A stretch of DNA of 25,667 nt, from assembly GCA_030151005.1 (NCBI GenBank), contig JASLES010000430.1, positions 1 through 25,667 on the forward strand. Reading direction: 5' to 3'. Of the stretch, positions 15,672 to 24,100 are shown piece by piece (positions within the stretch are counted from its first letter, which is position 1; each line of letters opens with the position of its first letter). The position numbers were made by a program, and so were the translations under genes. The DNA is from Silvimonas sp. (lineage in GTDB: Bacteria; Pseudomonadota; Gammaproteobacteria; Burkholderiales; Chitinibacteraceae). The notes under the pieces were generated by a model that worked only from the letters and a program-made list of their open reading frames with translations, was not told where the DNA came from and ran no database searches.

Positions 15672-16025
15672 TCAAGACCCGTACATGCGCCGCATTTTGT
15701 CGCCGTTTTTCAGACCACGGATCGAACCCATCAACTCTTGCCGCCGCGCCATGGCCAGCGGGACGATTGTGTCGATCTGCGCCTGCGCAGTACGCATCAG
15801 CATTGCCAGCAACTCACGCTGGTCTTGCTGCATGCCCTGCCAGTCTACATCACCCAGCGTATTGCTGATCTCGTTGAACCGGTCCGCCACCTGCAGGAAG
15901 TCTTCCCAGTCACTTGATTGTGCGCTCAGCAGCATACGCGCGCAGCACGCTTCCATTTCACCATAGACTGCCTGCATATCAGGCGCGACCATAACTGAGC
16001 GCGCTACGATTACCGGCGCCGTCAT
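15672..16025 (-). CDS. fliT: FliT-like flagellar export chaperone
   Basis: FliT chaperones the cap protein FliD and in enterobacteria also restrains FlhDC. The 117-residue product is predicted all-helical, with no membrane segment, and its place after fliS in a fliC-flaG-fliD-fliS block is the usual one. Sequence similarity within this family is low, so the call rests on length, helical character and context. The start is uncertain: ATG 16023-16025 overlaps fliS by 47 bases but has an AGGG just before it. ATG 15990-15992 or 15975-15977 would reduce or remove the overlap but lack ribosome sites. Confidence 0.65.
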   Translation of the reverse strand: MTAPVIVARSVMVAPDMQAVYGEMEACCARMLLSAQSSDWEDFLQVADRFNEISNTLGDVDWQGMQQDQRELLAMLMRTAQAQIDTIVPLAMARRQELMGSIRGLKNGDKMRRMYGS

Positions 16026-16464
16026 CGCCCTGAGCGGGCGGCGGCGCGGCGGGCGGTGTGGTGGTACCGCGACTGTTTTGCTCGATCGTATCCCAGGCGG
16101 ACTTCAGATCGACCAACAACTGATTAACGTGATCAAGGATATCGACTTTGTTCTCGATATTGGCCTTGAGCAATTGCGCAATCATGTGCTCGTACAATGC
16201 ATCCAGATTCTGCCCCAGCTCGCCCCCTTTTTCCACGTCGAGCGACTGACGCAGGCCTTCGTCGATAATCGCAATGGCCTTGCTGATCGACTGCCCTTTG
16301 TCGGCGATATTGCCTGCCTGCATGTGGTGTTTGGCCAGACCCACCGCCTTGATGGCGCCCTCGTACAACATCACCACCAGTTTGAGCGGGCTGGCCGATG
16401 CTACGGCCATATCCACACTGTTCTGGCCGTAGGATGCCAATGCTTTCTTGACGGCATAACTCAT
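15979..16464 (-). CDS. fliS: Flagellin-specific chaperone FliS
   Basis: Binds the C-terminus of unpolymerised flagellin in the cytosol and delivers it to the export gate. The 161-residue product has the FliS core: an Ala/Tyr-rich N-terminus (SYAVKKALASYGQNSVDMA), then ASPLKLVVMLYEGAIKAVGLAKHHM, with helical segments through VDILDHVNQLLVDLKSAWDTI. A Pro-rich tail extends about 30 residues beyond the usual end. The start is ATG 16462-16464 with a GGAG ribosome site; the frame is open a little further upstream but without family match. It follows fliD by 62 bases with no promoter seen, so it is probably read from the fliD promoter. Confidence 0.93.
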   Translation of the reverse strand: MSYAVKKALASYGQNSVDMAVASASPLKLVVMLYEGAIKAVGLAKHHMQAGNIADKGQSISKAIAIIDEGLRQSLDVEKGGELGQNLDALYEHMIAQLLKANIENKVDILDHVNQLLVDLKSAWDTIEQNSRGTTTPPAAPPPAQGDDGAGNRSALSYGRA

Positions 16465-16526
16465 GCCACTTCTCCAAATCGAACCACCACAACCTGCCAA
16501 TACCAGACCGCCACCACCCTGCCCGC

Positions 16527-18653
16527 TTAGCTGCTGATCTTGGGCAGATTGGCCAATTGCGTAGTCAGGTAGCTACTGGTGTTCTTCAGGGTGCCGACCA
16601 CGGTATCCATGGCGGTGAACTGCTGTACGTAATTAGCCTGAACCTGGGTCAGGCGCGTCTGCATTTCGGTCTCTTGCGCCTGCAAACGCGTAATGCTCTG
16701 GTTAATACTGTCAGTCACCGAATAGAACAGGCCGTTATCGCTGGCCTTGGTCGAAATCATATTCGTAATGCTCTGATTCAGATTATACGAAAAGCCCTGG
16801 CTGTAAGTCACCGAACCCATGTCACCGGTCGACCCGGCGGCCAGACTGATGATCATGCCGGCCGCCGGACCAGTGCCGACCAATACGTTACCGGTTGCTG
16901 TCGCGGGCAGGCCGCCAATAGTGGCAACGGCATCCGTGCCGCTTGCCTTGTTGGTTACCGTGAGAAACGCTGGATCAGTGGCGCCACCTGTACCGGCAGT
17001 GGTGACCTGCATGGTCGACGTGGTGCCAAAAGAAGCGGACGCAAACTGCAGCGCGCCGTTGGCAAAGGAGACATTCGCCGACACCCCGGCCGCTTTGATC
17101 GATGCATCATTGTTGATGGCAGTTTGCAAAGCGGTAGCCAGGTCATTGCCGTTGGCGTAGCTGGCACCATCAGTCAACTTGATGGTGCCCGACTGCACAC
17201 CATCAACGTTCACCGTAAAGTAATCGTTATCCGCGCCAATGCTCAGCGGGAAGGTAAGACCAGAACCGGAGGTTACCGAGCCCTGCGTGGCCGGACTGGT
17301 CACATTAATGGCATAAGTGCCCGGCTTGGTCAGTGTGGAACTGGTCGAAACCACGGTGACAGCACCCGGCTTGGAGGCCGAAGTACCGGCAGAGAACAAG
17401 GTTGCCAACGCCTGCGGGTTGGATTGCGCAGCGGATGTCAGCTTGCTCTGATCCAGGGTCATGTTGCCCTTGTCATCAAAACCAACACCGACATCAAACA
17501 AGCTCTGGTAAGCGTTAGTGCCACCCAGCGCCTTGTTGAACACCGAGCGCATCTGGGTCTTGATCGAATTAAGCGCGTACTGCCCGTTCAAAATGCCGGC
17601 GGTCTGCGTTGTCGTGTCGTAGCCAGTCAGGCTCGACAATTGCGACATGAAATTGTTGTAGCCATCGACCATAGCCTGCACGTTCTTCACCAACGTGGTG
17701 CTATCGGTACCGATGGTCAGTGTGGTCGGGCTGGTATTGGTGCCGGTCAGGTTCAGCGTCACGCCACTCAAGACATCGCTGATGCTGTTGGTCGGTTTAG
17801 AGATGCTGATCCCGTCGAGACTGAACTGGGCATCCTGCGCTTTTTGCGTTACCGAGGTCGTGTTGGTCGTCGAAGCAGGATCATAGGCAAAGGCATTCAG
17901 ACCGGTATCGCCATTAGCACCGGTTGCCGTAATTTTCATGCCATTGACCGCACCCGTCGTATTGGACGAAAGCACCAGCCGGAAACCACCACCATCGTTG
18001 ATGATACTGGCCGTTACACCGCCCTTGGCGGCATTGATGGCGTCACGCAGACCGAACAGGTTGTTGTTGGTCGAATCGATGTTGACCGTAATTGCCTGCT
18101 GCGAGCTATTGGCCGAAAAACCGCCGGTATCGCTGTAGGAGCCAAAGGCAATCGTCAGCGAGCCTGTGCCCACCGGATTGTTGGGGCTGCTGACATCCGC
18201 CGAGGCAATCACCTGGTTCTGGGCCAGCTGCGTCACTTGCAACGAGTGCGCACCTTGCTGGGCAGAGTTGGTGGCCGTCGCAGTGCCAACCGAGGTATTG
18301 CCCAGCGTAGCCGTCGACAACTGCATTTTGGTTGGATCAGACAGCGCCGTGAGCGTGCTCTGGAAATCGGTCAGCGCGCCTTGCAGCGTACCCAGCGCGG
18401 AAAGCTGGGCGTCGTAGCTGGCTTCCTGCTTTTGCAGTGCCAGCAGCGGCTGCTGCTCCACCTGCATCAACTGCGAAATGATGCCGCTGATATCAATGCC
18501 CGAACCAATACCCATCGAGGTAATCGCACCCAGCCCGCTACCGGTACTCAGCCCCGTGCTCAAACCCGTACTCGGTGTCGGCGAAGCTGTTGGCGTCGGC
18601 GTAGGCGTCGGCGTAGGGGTAGGCGTCGGGGTTGGGGAAATGCTCGAGGTCAT
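16527..18653 (-). CDS. fliD: Flagellar filament cap protein FliD (HAP2), long form with Pro-Thr N-terminus
   Basis: Forms the cap at the filament tip under which flagellin folds. The 708-residue product is long for the family, which is often 450-650. Residues 7-22 are eight Pro-Thr pairs, followed by a Ser/Thr/Gly linker to about residue 41. The N-terminal D0-D1 region follows (SMGIGSGIDISGIISQLMQVEQQPL), then two flagellin_IN-like stretches (ITVNIDSTNNNLFGLRDAIN; ALQTAINNDASIKAAGVSANV). The C-terminal FliD domain ends with coiled-coil-prone helices (QSITRLQAQETEMQTRLTQ). The start ATG 18651-18653 has a strong AGGAG site; a frame open 10 codons further upstream is not preferred. A sigma-28 promoter lies about 135 bases upstream. 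Confidence 0.93.
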   Translation of the reverse strand: MTSSISPTPTPTPTPTPTPTPTASPTPSTGLSTGLSTGSGLGAITSMGIGSGIDISGIISQLMQVEQQPLLALQKQEASYDAQLSALGTLQGALTDFQSTLTALSDPTKMQLSTATLGNTSVGTATATNSAQQGAHSLQVTQLAQNQVIASADVSSPNNPVGTGSLTIAFGSYSDTGGFSANSSQQAITVNIDSTNNNLFGLRDAINAAKGGVTASIINDGGGFRLVLSSNTTGAVNGMKITATGANGDTGLNAFAYDPASTTNTTSVTQKAQDAQFSLDGISISKPTNSISDVLSGVTLNLTGTNTSPTTLTIGTDSTTLVKNVQAMVDGYNNFMSQLSSLTGYDTTTQTAGILNGQYALNSIKTQMRSVFNKALGGTNAYQSLFDVGVGFDDKGNMTLDQSKLTSAAQSNPQALATLFSAGTSASKPGAVTVVSTSSTLTKPGTYAINVTSPATQGSVTSGSGLTFPLSIGADNDYFTVNVDGVQSGTIKLTDGASYANGNDLATALQTAINNDASIKAAGVSANVSFANGALQFASASFGTTSTMQVTTAGTGGATDPAFLTVTNKASGTDAVATIGGLPATATGNVLVGTGPAAGMIISLAAGSTGDMGSVTYSQGFSYNLNQSITNMISTKASDNGLFYSVTDSINQSITRLQAQETEMQTRLTQVQANYVQQFTAMDTVVGTLKNTSSYLTTQLANLPKISS
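18588..18635 (-). repeat. Eight-unit hexanucleotide repeat coding for Pro-Thr in fliD
   Basis: Eight consecutive CCN-ACN units (48 bases) encode (Pro-Thr)8 right after the FliD start codon region. Codons are partly varied, with a tendency to a 12-base period (CCTACG CCGACG), which suggests repeated duplication. Being in multiples of six, copy-number change would keep the frame and alter only linker length. Confidence 0.85.
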
Positions 18654-18785
18654 GGGTAACTCCTGGCGTGCGTGCCCCATCATACCAGTCAGTTATGCCA
18701 ACTGGTTTACGATCAATGTATCAAGGACGCCCGCATTACAAATCGGACAGAACGGCCTGCGGCAAGTTCGCCGCCTCTATCCGTG

Positions 18786-18812
18786 TTATCGGCCGTTCAG
18801 GCTTTATCTTTA
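18786..18812 (-). promoter_or_regulatory. Sigma-28 (FliA) promoter for fliD, overlapping the flaG 3' end
   Basis: On the minus strand TAAAGATA (18805-18812), an 11-base spacer and GCCGATAA (18786-18793) match the FliA consensus TAAAGTTT-N11-GCCGATAA with a perfect -10 box. The -35 box and most of the spacer lie inside the last codons of flaG (stop at 18797-18799). The transcript would start near 18778 and carry a leader of about 125 nt before fliD. Confidence 0.85.
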
Positions 18813-19174
18813 ATCAGCAAGCCTTCAAATTGTCCAATGGCCTTGGCGATGGCAATCGCTTGCTCGCTGGGGATCTGCCGGATCACATCCTTCGTCTGGG
18901 AGTCGATCACCTTGACGATATGGGTCTGGCTATCCGGATCCACCGAGAACTGCAGGCTGTTGCCATTGGCGTAGTTCTTGACCGCCTCATTGAGCTTGCC
19001 AACGGCATCGTTCAGCGTAGCGGCATCTTGCTGCCCGTTCTTGCCATCGGTGTTGTTGCCGACGCTGCCACTCTGCGTGACAGAACCGGTCTGGGCTGCC
19101 TGGGACTGACCAACAGACTGGCTGGTGCTGGTCGGCGACAGTGCCGCGAGAGATTGAGTCAACTGCACTTGCAT
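18797..19174 (-). CDS. flaG: FlaG family flagellar protein
   Basis: FlaG affects filament length in Pseudomonas, Campylobacter and Aeromonas; its exact role is unclear. The 125-residue product has a Ser/Gln-rich, presumably disordered N-terminal half and the FlaG core at about residues 60-118: LNEAVKNYANGNSLQFSVD, THIVKVIDSQTKDVIRQIPSE and QAIAIAKAIGQFEGLLIK. ATG at 19172-19174 has a strong AAGGAGA ribosome site. The fliC terminator lies between fliC and flaG and no separate promoter is seen, so flaG expression probably relies on partial readthrough from fliC. Its last codons carry the fliD promoter. Confidence 0.93.
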   Translation of the reverse strand: MQVQLTQSLAALSPTSTSQSVGQSQAAQTGSVTQSGSVGNNTDGKNGQQDAATLNDAVGKLNEAVKNYANGNSLQFSVDPDSQTHIVKVIDSQTKDVIRQIPSEQAIAIAKAIGQFEGLLIKDKA

Positions 19175-19192
19175 GAGGTTCTCCTTGAACGG

Positions 19193-19227
19193 AAAAACGC
19201 CCCGGCGCGGTTTGAACCGGCCGGGGC
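19193..19227 (-). terminator. Rho-independent terminator after fliC
   Basis: On the minus strand GCCCCGGC (19220-19227) pairs perfectly with GCCGGGGC (19199-19206), with an inner CGGTT/AACCG stem and a one-base bulge; it is followed by G-TTTTT (a-run 19193-19197 on the plus strand). It lies about 40 bases after the fliC stop and ahead of the flaG ribosome site, a normal way to make far more flagellin than FlaG. Confidence 0.85.
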
Positions 19228-19265
19228 ATCATGCCTACAGACTATCCGTGAAGCCTTGCGCCTGA

Positions 19266-20888
19266 TTACTTCAGCAGGCTCAAGATGCTTTGCGGCAGCT
19301 GGTTGGCTTGCGACAGCATCGCGGTACCGGCCTGTTGCAGAATCTGCGATTGAGTCAGGTTAGCAGTTTCCGACGCGAAGTCAGTATCTTCGATCCGGCT
19401 CTTGGCGGCCGACAGGTTGGTCACCGTGGTCGACAGGTTAGAGATGGTCGAAGTGAAGCGGTTTTGCAGAGCACCCAGTTGAGCACGTTGGCTGTCGATG
19501 TACGACTGTGCATCATCAGCAATCCGCAGGGCTTGGGTGGCACCGTCAACGGTGGACACATCCAGGCTTTGCACGGTCTTCAGCGAAGAAGTCATGGTGG
19601 AGCCGGAACCCAGGTCGTAAGAAGCTGCACCTGCGGAATCCAGACCGGTAAATACGCCGCTGGCGAAACCTGCACCGCTGGTGGTAATGGAGTACGAACT
19701 GGCCGAGTTCAACACAACCTGACCACCGAAGGTAAAGCTACCCGAACCAGCCGAACTCACCAAAGAAGTACCGGATGTGTATTGGGCAGAACCACTGGAG
19801 TTGGTCGTGTCGTAGTTGTACTGGGTAACCGTACCGCCAAAGCCGCTCGCCACACCGCTGACCGAGGTCATCTGGATGTTGGCGCCCGAATTGTTGGTCA
19901 GCTTGATACCGTAGGTCACATTACCGGAGTTATCGGTAAACGTAGCCAACTGAGCAACCACACCAGTTTGCGATTGTGCGTTATTGAACGCAGTCACGGC
20001 CTGGTTGTAGTCCGACGCAGTAGGCGCCTGACCGGAAACCGACGATGTCACGCTGAACGACACACCAGCATAGGTGTTGTTGTTCGAGGCCAGAGCCAGG
20101 GAGTACGAACCAGAACCAAAGGACAGATCCACTTCAGTGGATGCAGTGGCAGTAACGCCAGTGTTGGCTGCGTTGATCTTGGCTGCCACATCGCTAGCTT
20201 GATCGGTCCCGGAAACCGAGATCGATTTGCCGTTGATGGACATGGTACCGCTGGAGCTCACAACGGCGCCGGTCACGGCAACAGTTGCAGTACCACCGAC
20301 AGCACCTTGGCTGCTACCGGAGATTTCGTTGGAAATCGCCAGTTGACCCGTACCATTGCCGCCACCCATCTGGAACGTACCGTACTGGCTAGTACGGAAG
20401 TTACCCATGGTTGCAGTAATGGTTTGGTTGGCGTTGGCGCCAACTTGATAGGTTGCAGCAGTGAAGCTGCCGTCGAACAGGTTCTGACCGTTAAACTGGG
20501 TAGTTTGAGCGGTACGATCCAGTTCAGACACCAACTGGTTAACCTGGGCATTGAGCGCCTGACGGTCAGACGTGGAGTTCGTCGCGTTACCAGACTGAAC
20601 GGCCAGCTGACGGATGGTTTGCATCATGTCGCTCATCTGGCCCAGCGCGCCTTCCGCAGTTTGCGACAACGACACACCGTCGTTGGCATTGCGGGAAGCC
20701 TGGTTCATGCCGTTGATCTGCGACGTCATCCGGTCAGAAATGGCCAGACCGGCGGCATCGTCCTTGGCGCTGTTAATACGCAGACCGGAAGACAGGCGTT
20801 CCAGCGAGGTATTCAGCGAATCCTGCGACTTGCTCAGGTTTTGCTGAGCTTGCAGTGACGCTACGTTTGTATTGAGAACCAAAGACAT
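19266..20888 (-). CDS. fliC: Flagellin
   Basis: Filament subunit, exported unfolded through the flagellar apparatus. The 540-residue product has the conserved N-terminal D0/D1 helices (about 1-150: LNTNVASLQAQQNLSKSQ, LSSGLRINSAKDDAAGLAI, and the TLR5-recognised type segment QTIRQLAVQSGN) and the C-terminal D1/D0 helices (about 434-540, ending ANQLPQSILSLLK). The middle (about 150-430) is variable and very rich in Ser, Thr and Gly, giving many possible O-glycosylation sites. ATG 20886-20888 has a strong AGGAG site. The gene has its own sigma-28 promoter and terminator. A large glycosyltransferase gene is its upstream neighbour. Confidence 0.97.
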   Translation of the reverse strand: MSLVLNTNVASLQAQQNLSKSQDSLNTSLERLSSGLRINSAKDDAAGLAISDRMTSQINGMNQASRNANDGVSLSQTAEGALGQMSDMMQTIRQLAVQSGNATNSTSDRQALNAQVNQLVSELDRTAQTTQFNGQNLFDGSFTAATYQVGANANQTITATMGNFRTSQYGTFQMGGGNGTGQLAISNEISGSSQGAVGGTATVAVTGAVVSSSGTMSINGKSISVSGTDQASDVAAKINAANTGVTATASTEVDLSFGSGSYSLALASNNNTYAGVSFSVTSSVSGQAPTASDYNQAVTAFNNAQSQTGVVAQLATFTDNSGNVTYGIKLTNNSGANIQMTSVSGVASGFGGTVTQYNYDTTNSSGSAQYTSGTSLVSSAGSGSFTFGGQVVLNSASSYSITTSGAGFASGVFTGLDSAGAASYDLGSGSTMTSSLKTVQSLDVSTVDGATQALRIADDAQSYIDSQRAQLGALQNRFTSTISNLSTTVTNLSAAKSRIEDTDFASETANLTQSQILQQAGTAMLSQANQLPQSILSLLK

Positions 20889-20954
20889 TTGGTAGCTCCT
20901 CGAAAGGGGGTTTTGCGTTGAACTATCAGACGCATCACCGCGTCCTTGAAGTGT

Positions 20955-20981
20955 TTATCGGAGAGCGCACAAATAACTTTA
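20955..20981 (-). promoter_or_regulatory. Sigma-28 (FliA) promoter for fliC
   Basis: On the minus strand TAAAGTTA (20974-20981), exactly 11 bases, then TCCGATAA (20955-20962): seven of eight matches to each consensus box. The transcript would start near 20947, leaving about 60 nt of leader before the flagellin ATG. Confidence 0.9.
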
Positions 20982-20992
20982 GGGCAGTTTGC

Positions 20993-21050
20993 AAAAATTT
21001 TTTCCCGAAAAAACTGACAAAAACGGAAAGCATAAGAATTTTCTGTTGTT
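20993..21050. promoter_or_regulatory. A/T-tract region upstream of the fliC promoter
   Basis: Runs of A or T (20993-20997, 20998-21003, 21008-21013, 21019-21023, then T-rich to 21050) are spaced at roughly helical intervals directly upstream of the -35 box. They could act as an UP element or bend DNA and raise flagellin transcription. The rest of 20889-21186 holds the promoter and the upstream gene's terminator but no gene. Confidence 0.35.
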
Positions 21051-21122
21051 TTGCACTTGTACAGGCCCTGCACACCCCGCCGGGGTCCGTATTTACAAGC
21101 CATTTGCACACATACTGGCCAG

Positions 21123-21152
21123 AAAAAACGGCGGACCATCTGGTCCGCCGTT
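21123..21152 (-). terminator. Rho-independent terminator of the glycosyltransferase gene
   Basis: On the minus strand an 11-bp perfect stem (21142-21152 with 21127-21137; AACGGCGGACC and its complement) encloses AGAT and is followed by T residues. It lies 35 bases after the stop at 21187 and insulates fliC from upstream transcription. Confidence 0.92.
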
Positions 21153-21186
21153 GCTGTCTGTTTATGCCATTTGTATCAGCATACCG

Positions 21187-24100
21187 CTAATCGGGTGCCC
21201 AGGCCTTACGCCATAGATCGAGGTTTTCACCTGTGAGCATCCAGTTCTGCTGTACAGCCTGGCGCAGGGCAGCGCCCTGACGGCGCGTCTCATCCAGATC
21301 AGACAAATGCATACGAATTGCATCGATCCAGTCTTTATGGCGATTGCGCACGCGCGTCACCGGCAAGTCAACGCGGTACGGCTCAATATCGGTACATATC
21401 ACCGGGAAGCCGCAAATACCGTACTCCAGCAAACGCAAGTTGCTCTTGCTCTCATTGAACTCGTTATGTTCCAGCGGTGCCAACGCCAGATCAAGCTGCA
21501 GGCTGGCCAGTTTGGCCGGGTACTGATCGATCGGCACACCTTCATGAAGTTCTTTGATATACGGACGCAATTTGGCCGGGCACATCCCGAAAAAGACCCA
21601 GTCCACTTTGTCTGCAAGCTCGCGAACTACGCCTTCGAGCAACTCAAGATCCCCGGTATGACTAATCCCCCCGGCCCAACCCACGCGGGGACGAGCATGT
21701 TCAGCAAGGACAGGTTCTATATTTCCCCACCAGGACTTCGCAAGGTAGTTATGCACCACATGGATGTTGTCATGCAGATCTGCATACTGCTCGGCGAGCC
21801 GCTCCGTAGAAACAACGAAGCGATCAATATGCGTCAGGGCTCGTCTTAACTGTTTGAGCACATCTTTTGGCATGTGCTCGCGGTGCGCACTCTTGATTGG
21901 CAAATTGGGCAGGTAGTCATCCAGTTCATAAATACAGTAGGCCCCGGAAAATTTATGCGCCCGTGCCAGGAAGTCTATTTGCTCATTGGAGATCTGCCGC
22001 TGAAATACCAGCACGTCGGCATCAATACGCGCCAGATCGACCGGCGCCATCAGCTCGTTGGTCAGCCCGCCTGATACCATTTGCGCTTCTTCAAGCGCCA
22101 GGAATGGCTGGATCATCCGGTAGTGACCACACCCCATCTGGTCGGCCGGATGCACCAGGGCGCGCATCGGCGGTTTCCAGGAGATGGGCTCAAATGCCAC
22201 GAGACGCCGATGCTCAATCTCAAAACCACTCCCGTGCGCCAGCAAATTGCGGTTGTAGTATGGATCGCGGGCAATTTTCCTCATCCACTTGCCATGCATG
22301 GCATCCTGCTCGTTCTTCAGCCTCTTGCGTCTGGCGTCTTGTGATGCAGGATCAATTTGCAATTCTGTCTCATCGCCTTCCTGCAACAGTGTTGCGAATG
22401 GCGTCCAGACCACCAGGTACCCGGCATCGCGCACTTTCAGGCACAGATCGACATCGTTATAAGTGGCTTTGAAATCCCCTTCATCCATGCCGCCGACTTT
22501 CAGGTAGAGATCACGAGGCAGGATTAAACACGCAGCGGTCACCGCCGAGTAATTTTGAGTCACCTGCAGCCGATTCATGTAGCCGCGTTCTTCCCTGGGC
22601 TGGCCAATGAATGCACGACTCGCCGGGCCGCGTAGCCCCAGCACCATGCCCGCATGCTGGATACGCCCGTCGGAATACAAGATACGCGCCCCCGCGACGC
22701 CGACCTCAGGGCGTTGGGCATGCATAACCAGTTCATCAAGCCAATCTTCCTTCAACACCATCGAGTCAAAACTCAATAGCACGACGTATTCACCGCGTGC
22801 GTTTTGTACCCCGAAGTTGTTAATAGCAGAAGCGTTGGCTGAATGCGGGTAGCGCAATATCCTGATTTTGGGGTTAGCCATTTCTTCCAGGCCGTTCAGG
22901 AAAGTCTGAGCATCTGCATCTACGCTGCCACTGTCGATAATCAGCAGTTCGTAATTGGCATACGCAGTCTTGCCCAATACGCTTTCAACGCAGCGTGACA
23001 GAAGCGCAAACTGGTTTTTGCTCTGCACCACAATGCTGACCAAGGGGCTGGAGGAGAACTGATACCTGACATGCAAAGTGCCTGGCAGCAGACCTGGTGC
23101 AAGCTGAGCCGGAGACTGTGAGCGTTCAAGATGATCGCGCACTGTGCGGGCAAAGGCACTCGCCCTCCCCTGGTCATCAATGGCCCGCCAGGGCCATTGC
23201 ATCAAATGGCAACCCGGCTCGGCAACGTGACCAATCGCAGCCGTGCCAGCATGCTCATGAATCCGGAAAATCAGATCAATTTGCTCAGCGCCGGCTTCCA
23301 GCGGTTTGTTCTCGGCCACCTTCAGTACCGTCTGCGAACGAGCCAACAGCAGCCCATCCGCATAAGGCATCGCGCGCATCAGGTCCGGGCTGTAATCCGG
23401 TTTGAAACGTGGCATAGCCGGCTCGGCATGTTCATCCAGCCAGTCATCATCCCAATAAATAGCCTGGCATGCAGAATCAGCCCCCAGCTTCAGCAGCCCC
23501 AGCAAGAGTCCTTGCCGGGTAAGGCGATCACCCGCCTCGATAAAACCGGCCCAGTCGACATCTGGCTGTTCGGCCAGATCTGCCAGCGCCGCACGATAAC
23601 CGTCTTCGGATTGCAGCCAGCGAACGCCACCGCCGGTCGCGGGGTCAGGGAGTGGCGACACCATGACGGGCATCAATGCTTTATGAAATTGCTGGGCAAC
23701 GGCCGAGAGAGAGGCTGCCAACGCCTCCATATTGCCGACTCTATCAATGATATAAAGCCGCACAGACTGCGACCCGCACACCGCCGAATGCTGGTCTATC
23801 ATCCGGGCTTCATTCATGGATAGCGTGCGCTGTTGCAACCAGATCGGGTAAGTGAGCTGAGGAGGTGTCGGCGCCGCGCCACCTGGTTGTCCACCCTGGA
23901 TGGAATCGAGTTGGGCCAGATATTCTTCACGCCCAGGTTGCAACGATGGATCATCCAGATTGCCATGTCGTTCGTACAAGCGACGAACAATAGCGGCAAA
24001 GTTTTTCTGTTCCCGGCTTTGCATATGATCCCCGCTGGAACTGGGGCGCATATGCACTTCTACGGTCACTTGCCGTACATGAACAAATTCGTAATGTTTT

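Noticed and set aside
18575..18640. Repeat array resembling a short CRISPR or satellite
   Set aside because: Unit is 6 bases, contiguous, in frame and encodes Pro-Thr inside fliD; there are no spacers.
16557..18659. Long plus-strand open frame opposite fliD
   Set aside because: Mirrors fliD base for base; Arg/Gly-rich low-complexity translation typical of antisense frames.
19290..20858. Long plus-strand open frame opposite fliC
   Set aside because: Antisense of flagellin with no start signal; the sigma-28 promoter and ribosome site support the minus strand.
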